64,000 nt of DNA, taken from positions 59,374-123,373 of the forward strand of contig NZ_JBHUDD010000043.1 in the NCBI RefSeq assembly GCF_042677865.1. The letters run 5' to 3'. The notes under the pieces were generated by a model. It saw only the letters and a program-made list of their open reading frames with translations, had not been told where the DNA came from and did not search any database. The position numbers were made by a program, and so were the translations under genes. Each line of letters opens with the position of its first letter. The stretch's first letter is position 1. Shown here piece by piece: positions 43,793-52,196 of this stretch. This DNA is from Lutimaribacter salitolerans. Lineage in GTDB: Bacteria; Pseudomonadota; Alphaproteobacteria; Rhodobacterales; Rhodobacteraceae.

Positions 43793-44424
43793 GGCTGGTC
43801 GTCCGGATCGTCCACCGGGTCCAGCACCAGAACCAGCCGCACCTGCCCCGTACCCGCAATGGGCGGCGAGCGATGCACAAAGCCTGTATCGGGCTGCGGC
43901 GGCCACAGCCGTCCGCGCATCACCATGGCCGACCCCGTGGGCAGGTCGTGGATTTGCGCCGGGTCATTGCCCTGCCGGGCCAGCCCGTATTGCGTGCCGG
44001 GGCCGCGATAGGTGCAGATCAGCCGCGCGCGCAGCATGTCGACGTGGAACTTGCGGCACGCATCTGTCCCGACCACATCCAGCCGCAACTGCAAGACCTG
44101 CGCCCCCATGGTGGTGGCAAAGATGTCCGACAGCGCTACGATGTCCTCGATCAGGCGCTGGCGATGCGGCCCGGGCGGCGTGCCCACCTGTTCGCACAGC
44201 GCGGTCAGCATGTCGGGCACCGCATGGGGCCGCAGGATCACCCGTCCGCGCGGCAACTGATCACTCGGCAGATCATCCAGCCAGCGCTGGAACGCAGGCA
44301 GGGGCGCGCGCGTCCAGATCGCCGCCGCCGCATCGGCGCGGCGGATCAGGGACAGCCCCTCGGGCGTGTCCGTGACCGCCAGACCGGGCAACATCGGGGT
44401 CCGGGCAACCTCGGCGACGCTCAT
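43789..44424 (-). CDS. DUF1826 domain protein, 2OG-oxygenase-like
   Basis: 211 residues. DUF1826 pattern: RKFHVDMLRARLICTYRGPG, then PTGSAMVMRG, then GFVHRSPPIAGTGQVRL. His127, Asp129, His184 and Arg196 line up with the HxD...H...R signature of Fe(II)/2-oxoglutarate oxygenases, so an oxygenase fold is possible; this is my inference. It is coupled to the COG0523 GTPase upstream and DUF6525 downstream by ATGA overlaps. A zinc box at the operon head suggests a role in zinc scarcity. Confidence 0.85.
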   Translation of the reverse strand: MSVAEVARTPMLPGLAVTDTPEGLSLIRRADAAAAIWTRAPLPAFQRWLDDLPSDQLPRGRVILRPHAVPDMLTALCEQVGTPPGPHRQRLIEDIVALSDIFATTMGAQVLQLRLDVVGTDACRKFHVDMLRARLICTYRGPGTQYGLARQGNDPAQIHDLPTGSAMVMRGRLWPPQPDTGFVHRSPPIAGTGQVRLVLVLDPVDDPDDQP

Positions 44425-45632
44425 GCCGCCGCCCTGCGCCAGAGCGGAAACGGATCGGGCAGGTCGGCCCATGCCGGGTTCAGCCCGCCACCTTCGGTGC
44501 CCAGCAGGCAAGCATCCAGCGCGGCGGTGATCGCTGCCCTGTCCAGCCCCGCACCGATGAACACCAGTTCCTGCCGCCGGTCGCCCCACGGCTCGGCCCA
44601 GTGACGGGTGACATAGTCATGCGCATGTGGCGCGTCGGGCCAGCGGTCACGCGGGACAGCCGCCCACCACGTGCCCAGCGGCCCGACCGAGGACAGCGCA
44701 CCCGCGAGACTGAATTCCGCCACCCAGTCGGGGCGCGTGGCGACCCAGAAATGCCCCTTGGCGCGGATCACCCCGGGCAGCGGACCGTTCAGCACCTTGT
44801 GCAGCCGGGCCGGATCAAACGGACGCCGCGCGCGGTAGGTGAAATGGCTGACGCCGTATTCCTCGGTCTCGGGCACGTGATCGGCAAAGCCATACAGCTC
44901 TTTGGCCCACATCGGATGATCATGCGCGCGGTCGAAATCAAACAGCCCGGTGCCCAGCACGTCATGCGGATCAACGCGGGCGAAATCGGTCTCGATCAGC
45001 CGCGCATCGGGGTTCAGGGCGCGCACGATCTTGCGCGCCGCATCCAGCCGGTCGGGGCCTGCCGTGCCCGCCTTGTTCAGCACGATCACATCGGCAAATT
45101 CGATCTGGTCGGTCAGCAGATGCACCAGCGTGCGGTCGTCGCCCTCGCCCAGCGACTCGCCGCGATCGGTCAGGAAATCGTGGCTGGCGTAATCATTCAG
45201 CAGGTTGGCGGCATCGACCACCGTTACCATCGTGTCCAGCCGCGCCACATCCGACAGGCTTTGCCCGGCCTCGTCGCGGAATTCAAAGGTCGTGGCGACC
45301 GGCAACGGCTCGGATATGCCGCTGGATTCGATCAGCAGATAGTCGAACCGCCCCGCCTCGGCCAGCGCGCGCACCTCTTGCAGCAGATCGTCGCGCAGGG
45401 TGCAGCAGATGCAGCCGTTGGACATCTCGACGAGCGTTTCCTCGGACTGGCTGAGGCTGGTGCCCTCGCGCAGCAGATCGGCGTCGATGTTCACCTCTGC
45501 CATGTCGTTGACGATCACGGCCACCCGCAGCCCGGCGCGGTTGTTCAGGATATCGGTCAGGAGGGTTGTCTTGCCCGCCCCCAGAAAACCGGACAGGACA
45601 GTGACAGGCAGGCGGGTATCTTGGACGGTCAT
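44421..45632 (-). CDS. COG0523 (CobW/ZNG1-like) GTPase, zinc metallochaperone type
   Basis: 403 residues. G3E P-loop GTPase: GFLGAGKTT (residues 15-23), the CICC metal-binding motif at 74-77 (SNGCICCTLRDDLL), and VLNKAGTAG as the base-specificity loop. COG0523 proteins bearing CxCC deliver zinc to client proteins. ATG 45632 has AGGAG 7 bases upstream, and a palindromic Zur box lies 23 bases further up. It heads the operon with DUF1826 and DUF6525. A cobalamin-synthesis role is less likely, as no cob genes are near. Confidence 0.92.
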   Translation of the reverse strand: MTVQDTRLPVTVLSGFLGAGKTTLLTDILNNRAGLRVAVIVNDMAEVNIDADLLREGTSLSQSEETLVEMSNGCICCTLRDDLLQEVRALAEAGRFDYLLIESSGISEPLPVATTFEFRDEAGQSLSDVARLDTMVTVVDAANLLNDYASHDFLTDRGESLGEGDDRTLVHLLTDQIEFADVIVLNKAGTAGPDRLDAARKIVRALNPDARLIETDFARVDPHDVLGTGLFDFDRAHDHPMWAKELYGFADHVPETEEYGVSHFTYRARRPFDPARLHKVLNGPLPGVIRAKGHFWVATRPDWVAEFSLAGALSSVGPLGTWWAAVPRDRWPDAPHAHDYVTRHWAEPWGDRRQELVFIGAGLDRAAITAALDACLLGTEGGGLNPAWADLPDPFPLWRRAAA

Positions 45633-45654
45633 GACGGTCTCCTCTGGCATTGAA

Positions 45655-45674
45655 TGTAATGTTATTACATTACA
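45655..45674 (-). promoter_or_regulatory. Zur box
   Basis: TGTAATGTTATTACATTACA, a 20-base palindrome with mismatches only at the two centre-proximal pairs. It fits the alphaproteobacterial Zur pattern and lies just upstream of the COG0523 gene, a common Zur target. Confidence 0.82.
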
Positions 45675-45702
45675 CCATGCAGACACCGCAAGAGCGCAAA
45701 TG

Positions 45703-45731
45703 AAAAAGGGCGCCCGGCTGGGGCGCCCTTT
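45703..45731 (-). terminator. Rho-independent terminator of degP
   Basis: Read on the minus strand, the stem AAAGGGCGCC/GGCGCCCTTT is followed by TTTTTCA, 22 bases after the degP stop. It isolates degP from the zinc operon ahead. Confidence 0.85.
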
Positions 45732-45752
45732 CGCAAGGTCATGATCGGCGGG

Positions 45753-47249
45753 TCATTCGTCCAGCGACAGCGCCACAAAGCGCGGATCGCCCGCGCGCCG
45801 CACCAGCAGTAGCACGGATTTGCGCCCGGCCTCACGCGCGGCCTCGACCTGGTCTTCCAGATCGCTGACGCTGGCCAGCTTTTGCTGCCCGGCCTCGGTG
45901 ATCACGTCACCCGCGCGAAGACCCTTTTCAAAGGCTTCCGAGGTTTCATCGACTTCCATCACCACAAGCCCGGTGATGCGGCTGTCCAGGTCCATGTCAT
46001 CGCGCAGGCTGTCGGTGACAGGGGACAGGGTCAGGCCCATCATGTCGGTCATCGCGGGCTCTTCGGGCTCGGACGGCTGTGCGGCGGGCACGGCGCCTTC
46101 GGCTTCTTCGCGGCGGCCCAGGGTCACGCGCAGGGTTTCGGTCTTGCCATTGCGCAGCACGACCACGCGAACGGCCTTGCCGACGGCGGTGTTGCCGACG
46201 GTGCGCACCAGGCTGCGCGTATCGCCAACCTCGAACCCGTCAAAGCTGAGGATGACATCCCCCTGCACCATGCCGGCATCCTTCGCAGGACCATCGGGCA
46301 CATCCGTGACCATCGCGCCACGGGCCGTATCCAGACCGTCGATCGCATCGACCATGTCCGGCGTCACGTCCTGAATGCGCACGCCAAGCCACCCGCGACG
46401 GGTTTCGCCGTATTCCTTCAACTGATCGACGACGTTCGTGACGACATTGGCCGACATGGCAAAGCCGATCCCGATCGAGCCGCCGGTGGGCGACAGGATC
46501 GCGGTGTTCACGCCGATCACCTCGCCATCCAGATTGAACAGCGGCCCGCCCGAGTTGCCCCGGTTGATCGCCGCATCGGTCTGGATGTAATCGTCATAGG
46601 ACCCGCGCAACGCACGGTTGTTGGCCGACACGATCCCGGCAGAAACCGAGAATCCCTGCCCCAGCGGGTTGCCCATGGCCACGACCCAATCGCCGACGCG
46701 CATCGCGTTGCTGTCGCCGAAGCTGACATATTTCAGCGGCTGATCCGCCTCGACCTTCAGCAGGGCAATGTCGGTGTTCGGGTCGGTGCCGATCACCTTG
46801 GCCACCAGCTCGTCCGCCGGCTGACCGGCACCGGGGTAGAACTCGATCAGGATTTCATCGGCACTTTCGATCACGTGGTTGTTCGTCACGATGAACCCGT
46901 CCTCGGAGATCACGAAACCCGAGCCAAGGGCCGAACTGCGCCGGGGTCTGTCGCCTTCGCCCTGACGGTCGCGGAATTCACGAAAGAATTCCTCGAAAGG
47001 GCTGCCTTCGGGCACGATCGGGTTGGGGCCACCGGGCCGCGCCACGGTGGTCGATGTGGTGATGTTCACCACCGCCGGGCTGATCTTTTCGGCCAGGTCG
47101 GCAAAGCTTTCGGGCATGCGCGCCTGCGCGGCAATCGCCTGCGCCAGCATGAAAAGCACTGCCAGCAGGGCCATCCACATGATGCGAAGGGCCGGGTGAA
47201 AAGTCGGGGCGGGGTTGGTTCTGGTAAGGGTCTGGGCTCTGCTGGTCAC
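45753..47249 (-). CDS. degP: Do/HtrA family periplasmic serine endopeptidase
   Basis: Envelope protease and chaperone, 498 residues. A hydrophobic signal or anchor (MWMALLAVLFMLAQAIAAQA) precedes the trypsin-like domain with the triad His in VTNNHVIES, Asp in NTDIALLKV, and Ser in NRGNSGGPLFN. Two PDZ domains follow (about 285-375 and 405-495). GTG 47249 is the chosen start, with AGGAG upstream; an internal ATG would cut the basic N-terminus. It closes a run of envelope quality-control genes (hflK-hflC-DUF2065-degP). Confidence 0.94.
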   Translation of the reverse strand: MTSRAQTLTRTNPAPTFHPALRIMWMALLAVLFMLAQAIAAQARMPESFADLAEKISPAVVNITTSTTVARPGGPNPIVPEGSPFEEFFREFRDRQGEGDRPRRSSALGSGFVISEDGFIVTNNHVIESADEILIEFYPGAGQPADELVAKVIGTDPNTDIALLKVEADQPLKYVSFGDSNAMRVGDWVVAMGNPLGQGFSVSAGIVSANNRALRGSYDDYIQTDAAINRGNSGGPLFNLDGEVIGVNTAILSPTGGSIGIGFAMSANVVTNVVDQLKEYGETRRGWLGVRIQDVTPDMVDAIDGLDTARGAMVTDVPDGPAKDAGMVQGDVILSFDGFEVGDTRSLVRTVGNTAVGKAVRVVVLRNGKTETLRVTLGRREEAEGAVPAAQPSEPEEPAMTDMMGLTLSPVTDSLRDDMDLDSRITGLVVMEVDETSEAFEKGLRAGDVITEAGQQKLASVSDLEDQVEAAREAGRKSVLLLVRRAGDPRFVALSLDE

Positions 47250-47383
47250 GCCAGTTTCTCCTCTGGGTTACCTGTTTTCACTGGAGTCACCATCAACATA
47301 GGATGCCTGCCTTGCAATACAAAGGGCCATGTCAGCACGTCAAAGCCGCGTGACAGGCCGTGACAGCCCCGTGATGCGCGCGT

Positions 47384-47581
47384 TCAGGCGCCCAATGTCT
47401 TGGCAACCCAGACAAACACCACACCCAGCGCCATCGCCACAAGACCGACGTTGCGCCGGACGGATTCGGGCAGGCTGCGCAGCATCTCGAGCATCTGCTC
47501 GACAAGAGAAGGGGCCAGCGCATAGGCCAGCCCCTCCACGATCAGAACCAGCCCGAGAGCCAGAAATGCGGTTTCGATCAT
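47384..47581 (-). CDS. DUF2065 small membrane protein
   Basis: 65 residues with two hydrophobic helices (AFLALGLVLIVEGLAYALAP and VGLVAMALGVVFVWVAKTLG). DUF2065 is commonly encoded beside hflKC, as here. ATG 47581 overlaps the hflC stop (ATGA), so it is translated with it. Role unknown, possibly a subunit or modulator of the HflKC complex. Confidence 0.88.
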   Translation of the reverse strand: MIETAFLALGLVLIVEGLAYALAPSLVEQMLEMLRSLPESVRRNVGLVAMALGVVFVWVAKTLGA

Positions 47582-48618
47582 TGCGTTTCTTCGTCCGGGG
47601 TCGCGCGCTGCTCGATTTCCTCGTTGCTGCGCTCGAGTTGCTCCCGCGCTTCGGGCGGCAGGTCCTCGGAGATCTCGCTTTGCGGTGCCAGTTCGCGCAG
47701 CTCCTCGGCGGTCAGCGTGCCCTCGGTCTCGGCCAGCAACCCGTCGGCGCGCACCGCGTCGAACATAGACGACACGAAATCACTGCCCGGCGTCAGAACC
47801 ACGGTCGAGGTATCGCTGTTCAAGCTGCGTTCGAACGCGGCCATCGAGCGGTAGAACCGAAAGAACTCGGGGTTCCCGCCATAGGCCTGTGCAAAGATGC
47901 TGTTACGTTCGGCATCAGCTTCACCGCGACGGATTTCCGCCTCACGCTCGGCTTGGGACACGGTTTCAACCACGGTCCGGTCTGCGGCGGCGCGTACGCG
48001 CTGTGCCGCCTCGTTACCGCGGGCGATCTCGTCGGCGGCCTCGCGTTCACGCTCGGCGCGCATCCGGGCAAAGGTTGCCTCGAGATTCTGCTGCGGCAGG
48101 TTGGTCTGTTTCAGGCGCACATCGACCACCTCAAGCCCCAGACCCTCGGCGCTGCTGCGGGCCTGCGCACGGATGCGCACCGCCAGTTCGCGTCGCTGGT
48201 CCGACAGGATGGTGTTGGACGTCACCTGATCCGAACCCAGAACCTCACGAATCTGGGCATTCAGGATCGACGACAGACGGTCCTCGGCGGCACGGGTGCC
48301 GCCGATGCCGACGGCCTGCCGAAACTGCACCACGTCGCGGATACGGTAGCGGGCAAAGGCATCGACCACAAGACGGCGATCATCCGACGGTGTCACCTCG
48401 ATCGTGTCGGTATCGAGCGACAGGATGCGCGCGTCATAGCGGACAACCTCTTGGATCAGCGGAATCTTGAAACCCAGTCCGGGTTCCTCGCGCACCTGCT
48501 TGATCTGACCGAATTGCAGTACCAGAACCTTTTCACGCTCGTCCACGATGAACAGCGATGAAAACGCGATGACAGCCAGCGCTACGATCGCCGGGATAAG
48601 AAAAGCGGTTTTCCGCAT
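47578..48618 (-). CDS. hflC: Protease modulator HflC
   Basis: SPFH-family membrane protein of 346 residues that with HflK forms a cage around FtsH. An N-terminal helix (FLIPAIVALAVIAFSSLFIV) is followed by the band-7 domain (DEREKVLVLQFGQIKQVREE, DLYK-less PGLGFKIPL) and a Glu/Arg-rich coiled coil (ARMRAEREREAADEIARGNE). The start overlaps the hflK stop by one base (TGATG). Confidence 0.94.
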   Translation of the reverse strand: MRKTAFLIPAIVALAVIAFSSLFIVDEREKVLVLQFGQIKQVREEPGLGFKIPLIQEVVRYDARILSLDTDTIEVTPSDDRRLVVDAFARYRIRDVVQFRQAVGIGGTRAAEDRLSSILNAQIREVLGSDQVTSNTILSDQRRELAVRIRAQARSSAEGLGLEVVDVRLKQTNLPQQNLEATFARMRAEREREAADEIARGNEAAQRVRAAADRTVVETVSQAEREAEIRRGEADAERNSIFAQAYGGNPEFFRFYRSMAAFERSLNSDTSTVVLTPGSDFVSSMFDAVRADGLLAETEGTLTAEELRELAPQSEISEDLPPEAREQLERSNEEIEQRATPDEETQ

Positions 48619-49766
48619 CAGTTCGACCCTCCCGAGTTGCCACGGCGCAGTTCGTTGAGCGGAAGATAGGGCAGCACGCCATTGCCACCCGCGCCCATGT
48701 TGTCGTCCAGCAGGATCTTGTCGACATTGCCAAGCGTCCGCTCGACGGTCTCCAGGTACAGGCGGCGCTGCGTCACTTCGGGCGCGGCGTTGAATTCCTG
48801 CGCCACCGCGACAAAGCGGCTGGCCTCACCGATGGCCTCGTTCACGACCCGTGCGCGATACCCTTCGGATTCTTCAAGGATCTGAGCCCCCTGGCCGCGC
48901 GCCTCGGCGAGCACCCGGTTGGCATAGGCGTCGGCCTGACGCTGCAGGCGGTCGCGTTCCTGTTCGGCGGCCTGCACCTCGCGGAAGGCATCGATCACCG
49001 CCGGCGGCGGGTCGGCCTTGTCAAGGTTCACACGGACGATGTTGATACCGCTGTCGTATTCGTCCAGCGTCGTCTGGATATTCGCCAGCGCGGTATCCGC
49101 GATCAGCCCGCGATCCCGGTTCAGGATCGGAGACAGGTTGCTGGCCGCGATGATCTCGCGCATCACCGATTCCGACACCGCCTGAACGGTCAGTTGCGGA
49201 TCGCGGATGTTGAACAGCACCTTTGCCGGGTCAGAGATGTTCCAGACCACCTGAAACTCGATATCCACGATATTGGCATCGGTGGTCAGCATCAGGCCGT
49301 CGTTGGTGCCGCCCCGGCGCACGCCGATGTTCTCGGTCCGCTCGGATGTGACGTTCACGACGTCGTAGGTAACAAGCGGCCATGGCGCAAAGTTCAGACC
49401 GGGATTCCCGGTTGCCGAATAAGCCCCGAGGAACAGTTCGACGGATTGTTCTTCAGGTTTCACGGTATAAAAGCTGGAGAAAGCCCAGAGGCCCAGCACC
49501 AGCGCGCCGCCGATGATCCACGTGCCCCTGCCAAACTGCGGGCCGCCCGGATCGCCGCCCGATCCTCCGGTGCCGCCGTTTCCGCGGCCCCCCATAAGAA
49601 CGCGAAGCTGCTCGCGTCCCTTGTTCATTAACTCGTCGATTTCCGGGATCTGGGGGCCGTTATCCTCGGGGCGGCGACCGCCACCCCCGTTTTGTCCGCG
49701 GCGACCGTCATCATCGCCCCCCCTGTTTCCGCCGCCGCCCCATGGGCCGCCAGAATGTCCAGCCAT
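48618..49766 (-). CDS. hflK: FtsH protease activity modulator HflK
   Basis: Partner of HflC, 382 residues. A Gly/Asp-rich cytosolic N-terminus (about 1-75) precedes the membrane helix WIIGGALVLGLWAFSSFYTV, then the band-7 domain with KPEEQSVELFLG and NIVRVNLDKADPPPAVIDAF and a coiled coil (AEQERDRLQRQADAYANRVL). The start is ATG 49766. It is likely the first gene of hflK-hflC-DUF2065. Confidence 0.94.
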   Translation of the reverse strand: MAGHSGGPWGGGGNRGGDDDGRRGQNGGGGRRPEDNGPQIPEIDELMNKGREQLRVLMGGRGNGGTGGSGGDPGGPQFGRGTWIIGGALVLGLWAFSSFYTVKPEEQSVELFLGAYSATGNPGLNFAPWPLVTYDVVNVTSERTENIGVRRGGTNDGLMLTTDANIVDIEFQVVWNISDPAKVLFNIRDPQLTVQAVSESVMREIIAASNLSPILNRDRGLIADTALANIQTTLDEYDSGINIVRVNLDKADPPPAVIDAFREVQAAEQERDRLQRQADAYANRVLAEARGQGAQILEESEGYRARVVNEAIGEASRFVAVAQEFNAAPEVTQRRLYLETVERTLGNVDKILLDDNMGAGGNGVLPYLPLNELRRGNSGGSN

Positions 49767-49834
49767 CTACCTGCTTTCCCTTTCGTGGTCGTGTTTCTTT
49801 GTCTGCGTAATACCTGTGCGGTACGGGCAAAAAT

Positions 49835-51190
49835 TCAAGCCGTCCTGACCGGCTCTCGCATGGTTACCAGTTCCTCGGCCATGGTGGGATGCACGGCGCA
49901 TGTCGCGTCGAACTGCTCCTTCGTGGCCCCCATCTTGACCGCGATGCCGACCATCTGGATCATTTCGCCCGCGCCGGGCGCGACGATATGACAGCCCAGA
50001 ACCCGGCGGGTGTCGGCACAGACGATCAGCTTCATCAAAACCCGCTGCGCCCGCCCCGCAAAGGCCTCGCGCATGGGTTTGAAAGAGGTGCAGTAGACCT
50101 CGATCGGGCCGTTTTCCCTTGCCTCTTCCTCGCTTAGGCCAACCGTGCCCATCTCGGGCTGGGTAAAGATCGCGGTCGGCACAAGCGCGTGATCGACCGG
50201 CGTCGGGTTGCCGCGGAACACCGTCTCGACAAAGGCCATGCCCTCGCGGATGGCCACCGGCGTCAGGTTCAGCCGGTCGGTCACATCGCCCACGGCATAG
50301 ACAGATGGCACGCTGGTCTGGCTGTACTCATCCACCTCGACCGCGCCGTTGCGGCCCAGTGTCACGCCGACCTCTTCCAGCCCCATATCGGCGGTATTCG
50401 GGCGGCGCCCGGTGGCGAACATGACCTGATCGAACCGCTCCTCGGAGCCATTGGTGGCCTTGACGCGAATCCCGTCGCCATCCTTCGACATCTCGATGAT
50501 ATCGGTGCCCAGGTGCAGATTGACACCGTTCTGCTGCATCTCCTCCGAGATCAGGCCCCGCGCCTCTTCGTCGAAGCCGCGCAGGATCTGCGCGCCGCGA
50601 TAGAACTGCGTCACCTCGACCCCCAGCCCGTTCAGGATGCAGGCGAACTCGCAGGCGATATAGCCACCGCCCACGATCAGGATTCGCTCGGGCAGCTTGT
50701 CGAGGTGAAATATCTCGTTCGAGGTGATGCCAAGCTCGGCGCCCTTGACCTCTGGCAGGACGGGCCAGCCCCCCACCGCCAGCAGGATGTGGCGCGCGCT
50801 GAGGCGGGTGCCATCCGACAGCTCGACCGTATGCGGATCGGCCAGTTTCGCCCGCGCATCAAAGGTCTGCACGTCGTTGTTTCCAAGGATCTTGCGATAC
50901 ACGCCTTCCAGCCGGTCCAGTTCGGCATGCAGCCGGGTCTTGAACCGCTCCCAGCTGAAGTCACCCAGTTTCGTGTCCCAGCCATAGGCGCGCGCATCCT
51001 CGACCGCGCCGGGATATTCGCTGGCAAACACCATCAGCTTCTTGGGCACGCAGCCGCGCTGCACGCAGGTGCCGCCGTAACGATCGACCTCGGCCAACGC
51101 GACCTTCGCCCCGGTCTGCGCCGCGACACGGGCCGCGCGCACCCCGCCCGAACCGCCGCCAATCACGAAAAGATCATAGTCGAAATCCAC
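49835..51190 (-). CDS. gor: Glutathione-disulfide reductase
   Basis: FAD enzyme reducing oxidised glutathione with NADPH; 451 residues. FAD motif FVIGGGSGGVRAARVAAQTG, the redox disulfide in GGTCVQRGCVPKKLM, NADPH motif ILIVGGGYIACEFACILNGL, and the C-terminal interface TCAVHPTMAEELV with the catalytic His-Glu. The start is GTG 51190 with AGGGGTGA upstream; the open frame beyond is unconserved. The nearest other annotation, dihydrolipoamide dehydrogenase, fits less well. Confidence 0.94.
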   Translation of the reverse strand: MDFDYDLFVIGGGSGGVRAARVAAQTGAKVALAEVDRYGGTCVQRGCVPKKLMVFASEYPGAVEDARAYGWDTKLGDFSWERFKTRLHAELDRLEGVYRKILGNNDVQTFDARAKLADPHTVELSDGTRLSARHILLAVGGWPVLPEVKGAELGITSNEIFHLDKLPERILIVGGGYIACEFACILNGLGVEVTQFYRGAQILRGFDEEARGLISEEMQQNGVNLHLGTDIIEMSKDGDGIRVKATNGSEERFDQVMFATGRRPNTADMGLEEVGVTLGRNGAVEVDEYSQTSVPSVYAVGDVTDRLNLTPVAIREGMAFVETVFRGNPTPVDHALVPTAIFTQPEMGTVGLSEEEARENGPIEVYCTSFKPMREAFAGRAQRVLMKLIVCADTRRVLGCHIVAPGAGEMIQMVGIAVKMGATKEQFDATCAVHPTMAEELVTMREPVRTA

Positions 51191-51253
51191 GAAATCACCC
51201 CTGTGCCGTTGTTGCCGCATGGTATTTCATACCGGGGCGCGGAAAGCCATAGC

Positions 51254-51324
51254 CGTAGGGTGGGTGCCAACCCACCTTTCACTGTCTCGGGGCGGACGAA
51301 TGGTGGGTTGGCACCCACCCTACG
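51254..51324. repeat. Inverted pair of GGTGGGTGCC palindromes
   Basis: Copies at 51254-51276 (forward) and 51302-51324 (reverse) of the palindrome also found at 39718, 39817 and 39879. They face each other across 25 bases between rpiA and gor, which makes a BIME-like unit. Confidence 0.8.
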
Positions 51325-51329
51325 CGACC

Positions 51330-52115
51330 TCAATCAAGGTCGGCGAACAGGTTCTCGCTTTCGATGAAATCCAGCCGGTCCGTCTCGACCGTGCCTTCGT
51401 TGATGTCGCGGGTTTCCACCCGGCCATCGCCATAGCCCACGATCACGATATCGCAGATGTCGATGAACAGCCCGTTCTCCACGACACCCGGCACCTGGTT
51501 CAGCACCATCGCCAGTTGCCGCGCGTTGCCGATGCGGTTGAGGTGCAGATCAAGGATATGGTTGCCCTCATCTGTCACGAAAGGTGAGTCGCCATTCATC
51601 CGCAGCGTCACGCTGCGGCCCAGCACATCCATCGAGATCAGCATGTCCTCAACCAGTGCCTTGGACGTCTGCCAGCCGAACGGGATCACCTCGATCGGCA
51701 GCGGAAAGGCCCCGAGGCTCTCGACCTCCTTGCCCACGTCGGCGATCACGATCATCTGGTCGCTGGCGGTCGCCACGATCTTTTCCTGCAACAGCGCCCC
51801 GCCGCCGCCCTTGATCAGGTTCAGGTCGGCATCGAACTCGTCCGCCCCGTCGATGGTCAGGTCCAGCCAGCGGGCCTCGTCGAGGCTGATCACCTCGATC
51901 CCGACCTCGCGCGCCAGCGCGGCGGTGCGGGTCGATGTCGGCACGCCACGGATTTTCAGCCCGTCCTCGCGCACCATCTCGCCCAGGCAGCGCACCATCC
52001 AGGCCGCCGTGCTGCCCGTTCCCAATCCCACGCGCATTCCGTCCTCGACGAAATCCACAGCACGTTTGGCGGCGACGAACTTGGCCTTGTCGATGGGCGA
52101 CAAATCTCCGGTCAT
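51330..52115 (-). CDS. rpiA: Ribose-5-phosphate isomerase A
   Basis: Interconverts ribose 5-phosphate and ribulose 5-phosphate; 261 residues. GLGTGSTAAWMVRCLGEMV near the N-terminus, TIDGADEFDADLNLIKGGGG, the catalytic region LLQEKIVATASDQMIVI and GDGRVETRDI are all present. ATG 52115 is preferred over the frame end at 52178, as homologs begin MTGDLSPIDKAK-like. Confidence 0.95.
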   Translation of the reverse strand: MTGDLSPIDKAKFVAAKRAVDFVEDGMRVGLGTGSTAAWMVRCLGEMVREDGLKIRGVPTSTRTAALAREVGIEVISLDEARWLDLTIDGADEFDADLNLIKGGGGALLQEKIVATASDQMIVIADVGKEVESLGAFPLPIEVIPFGWQTSKALVEDMLISMDVLGRSVTLRMNGDSPFVTDEGNHILDLHLNRIGNARQLAMVLNQVPGVVENGLFIDICDIVIVGYGDGRVETRDINEGTVETDRLDFIESENLFADLD

Positions 52116-52196
52116 GGGGCGACTCCTTTGCAGCTTTGGCGCCTTATACGGGCTGATCTGCCGCCTTGGTAGGGGCAATGCGCCCTCGCGCGTCCG

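Noticed and set aside
45655..45674. The palindrome before the COG0523 gene as a Fur or Irr site
   Set aside because: The TGTAATGT/ACATTACA arms fit Zur better, and the gene is a typical zinc-regulated one.
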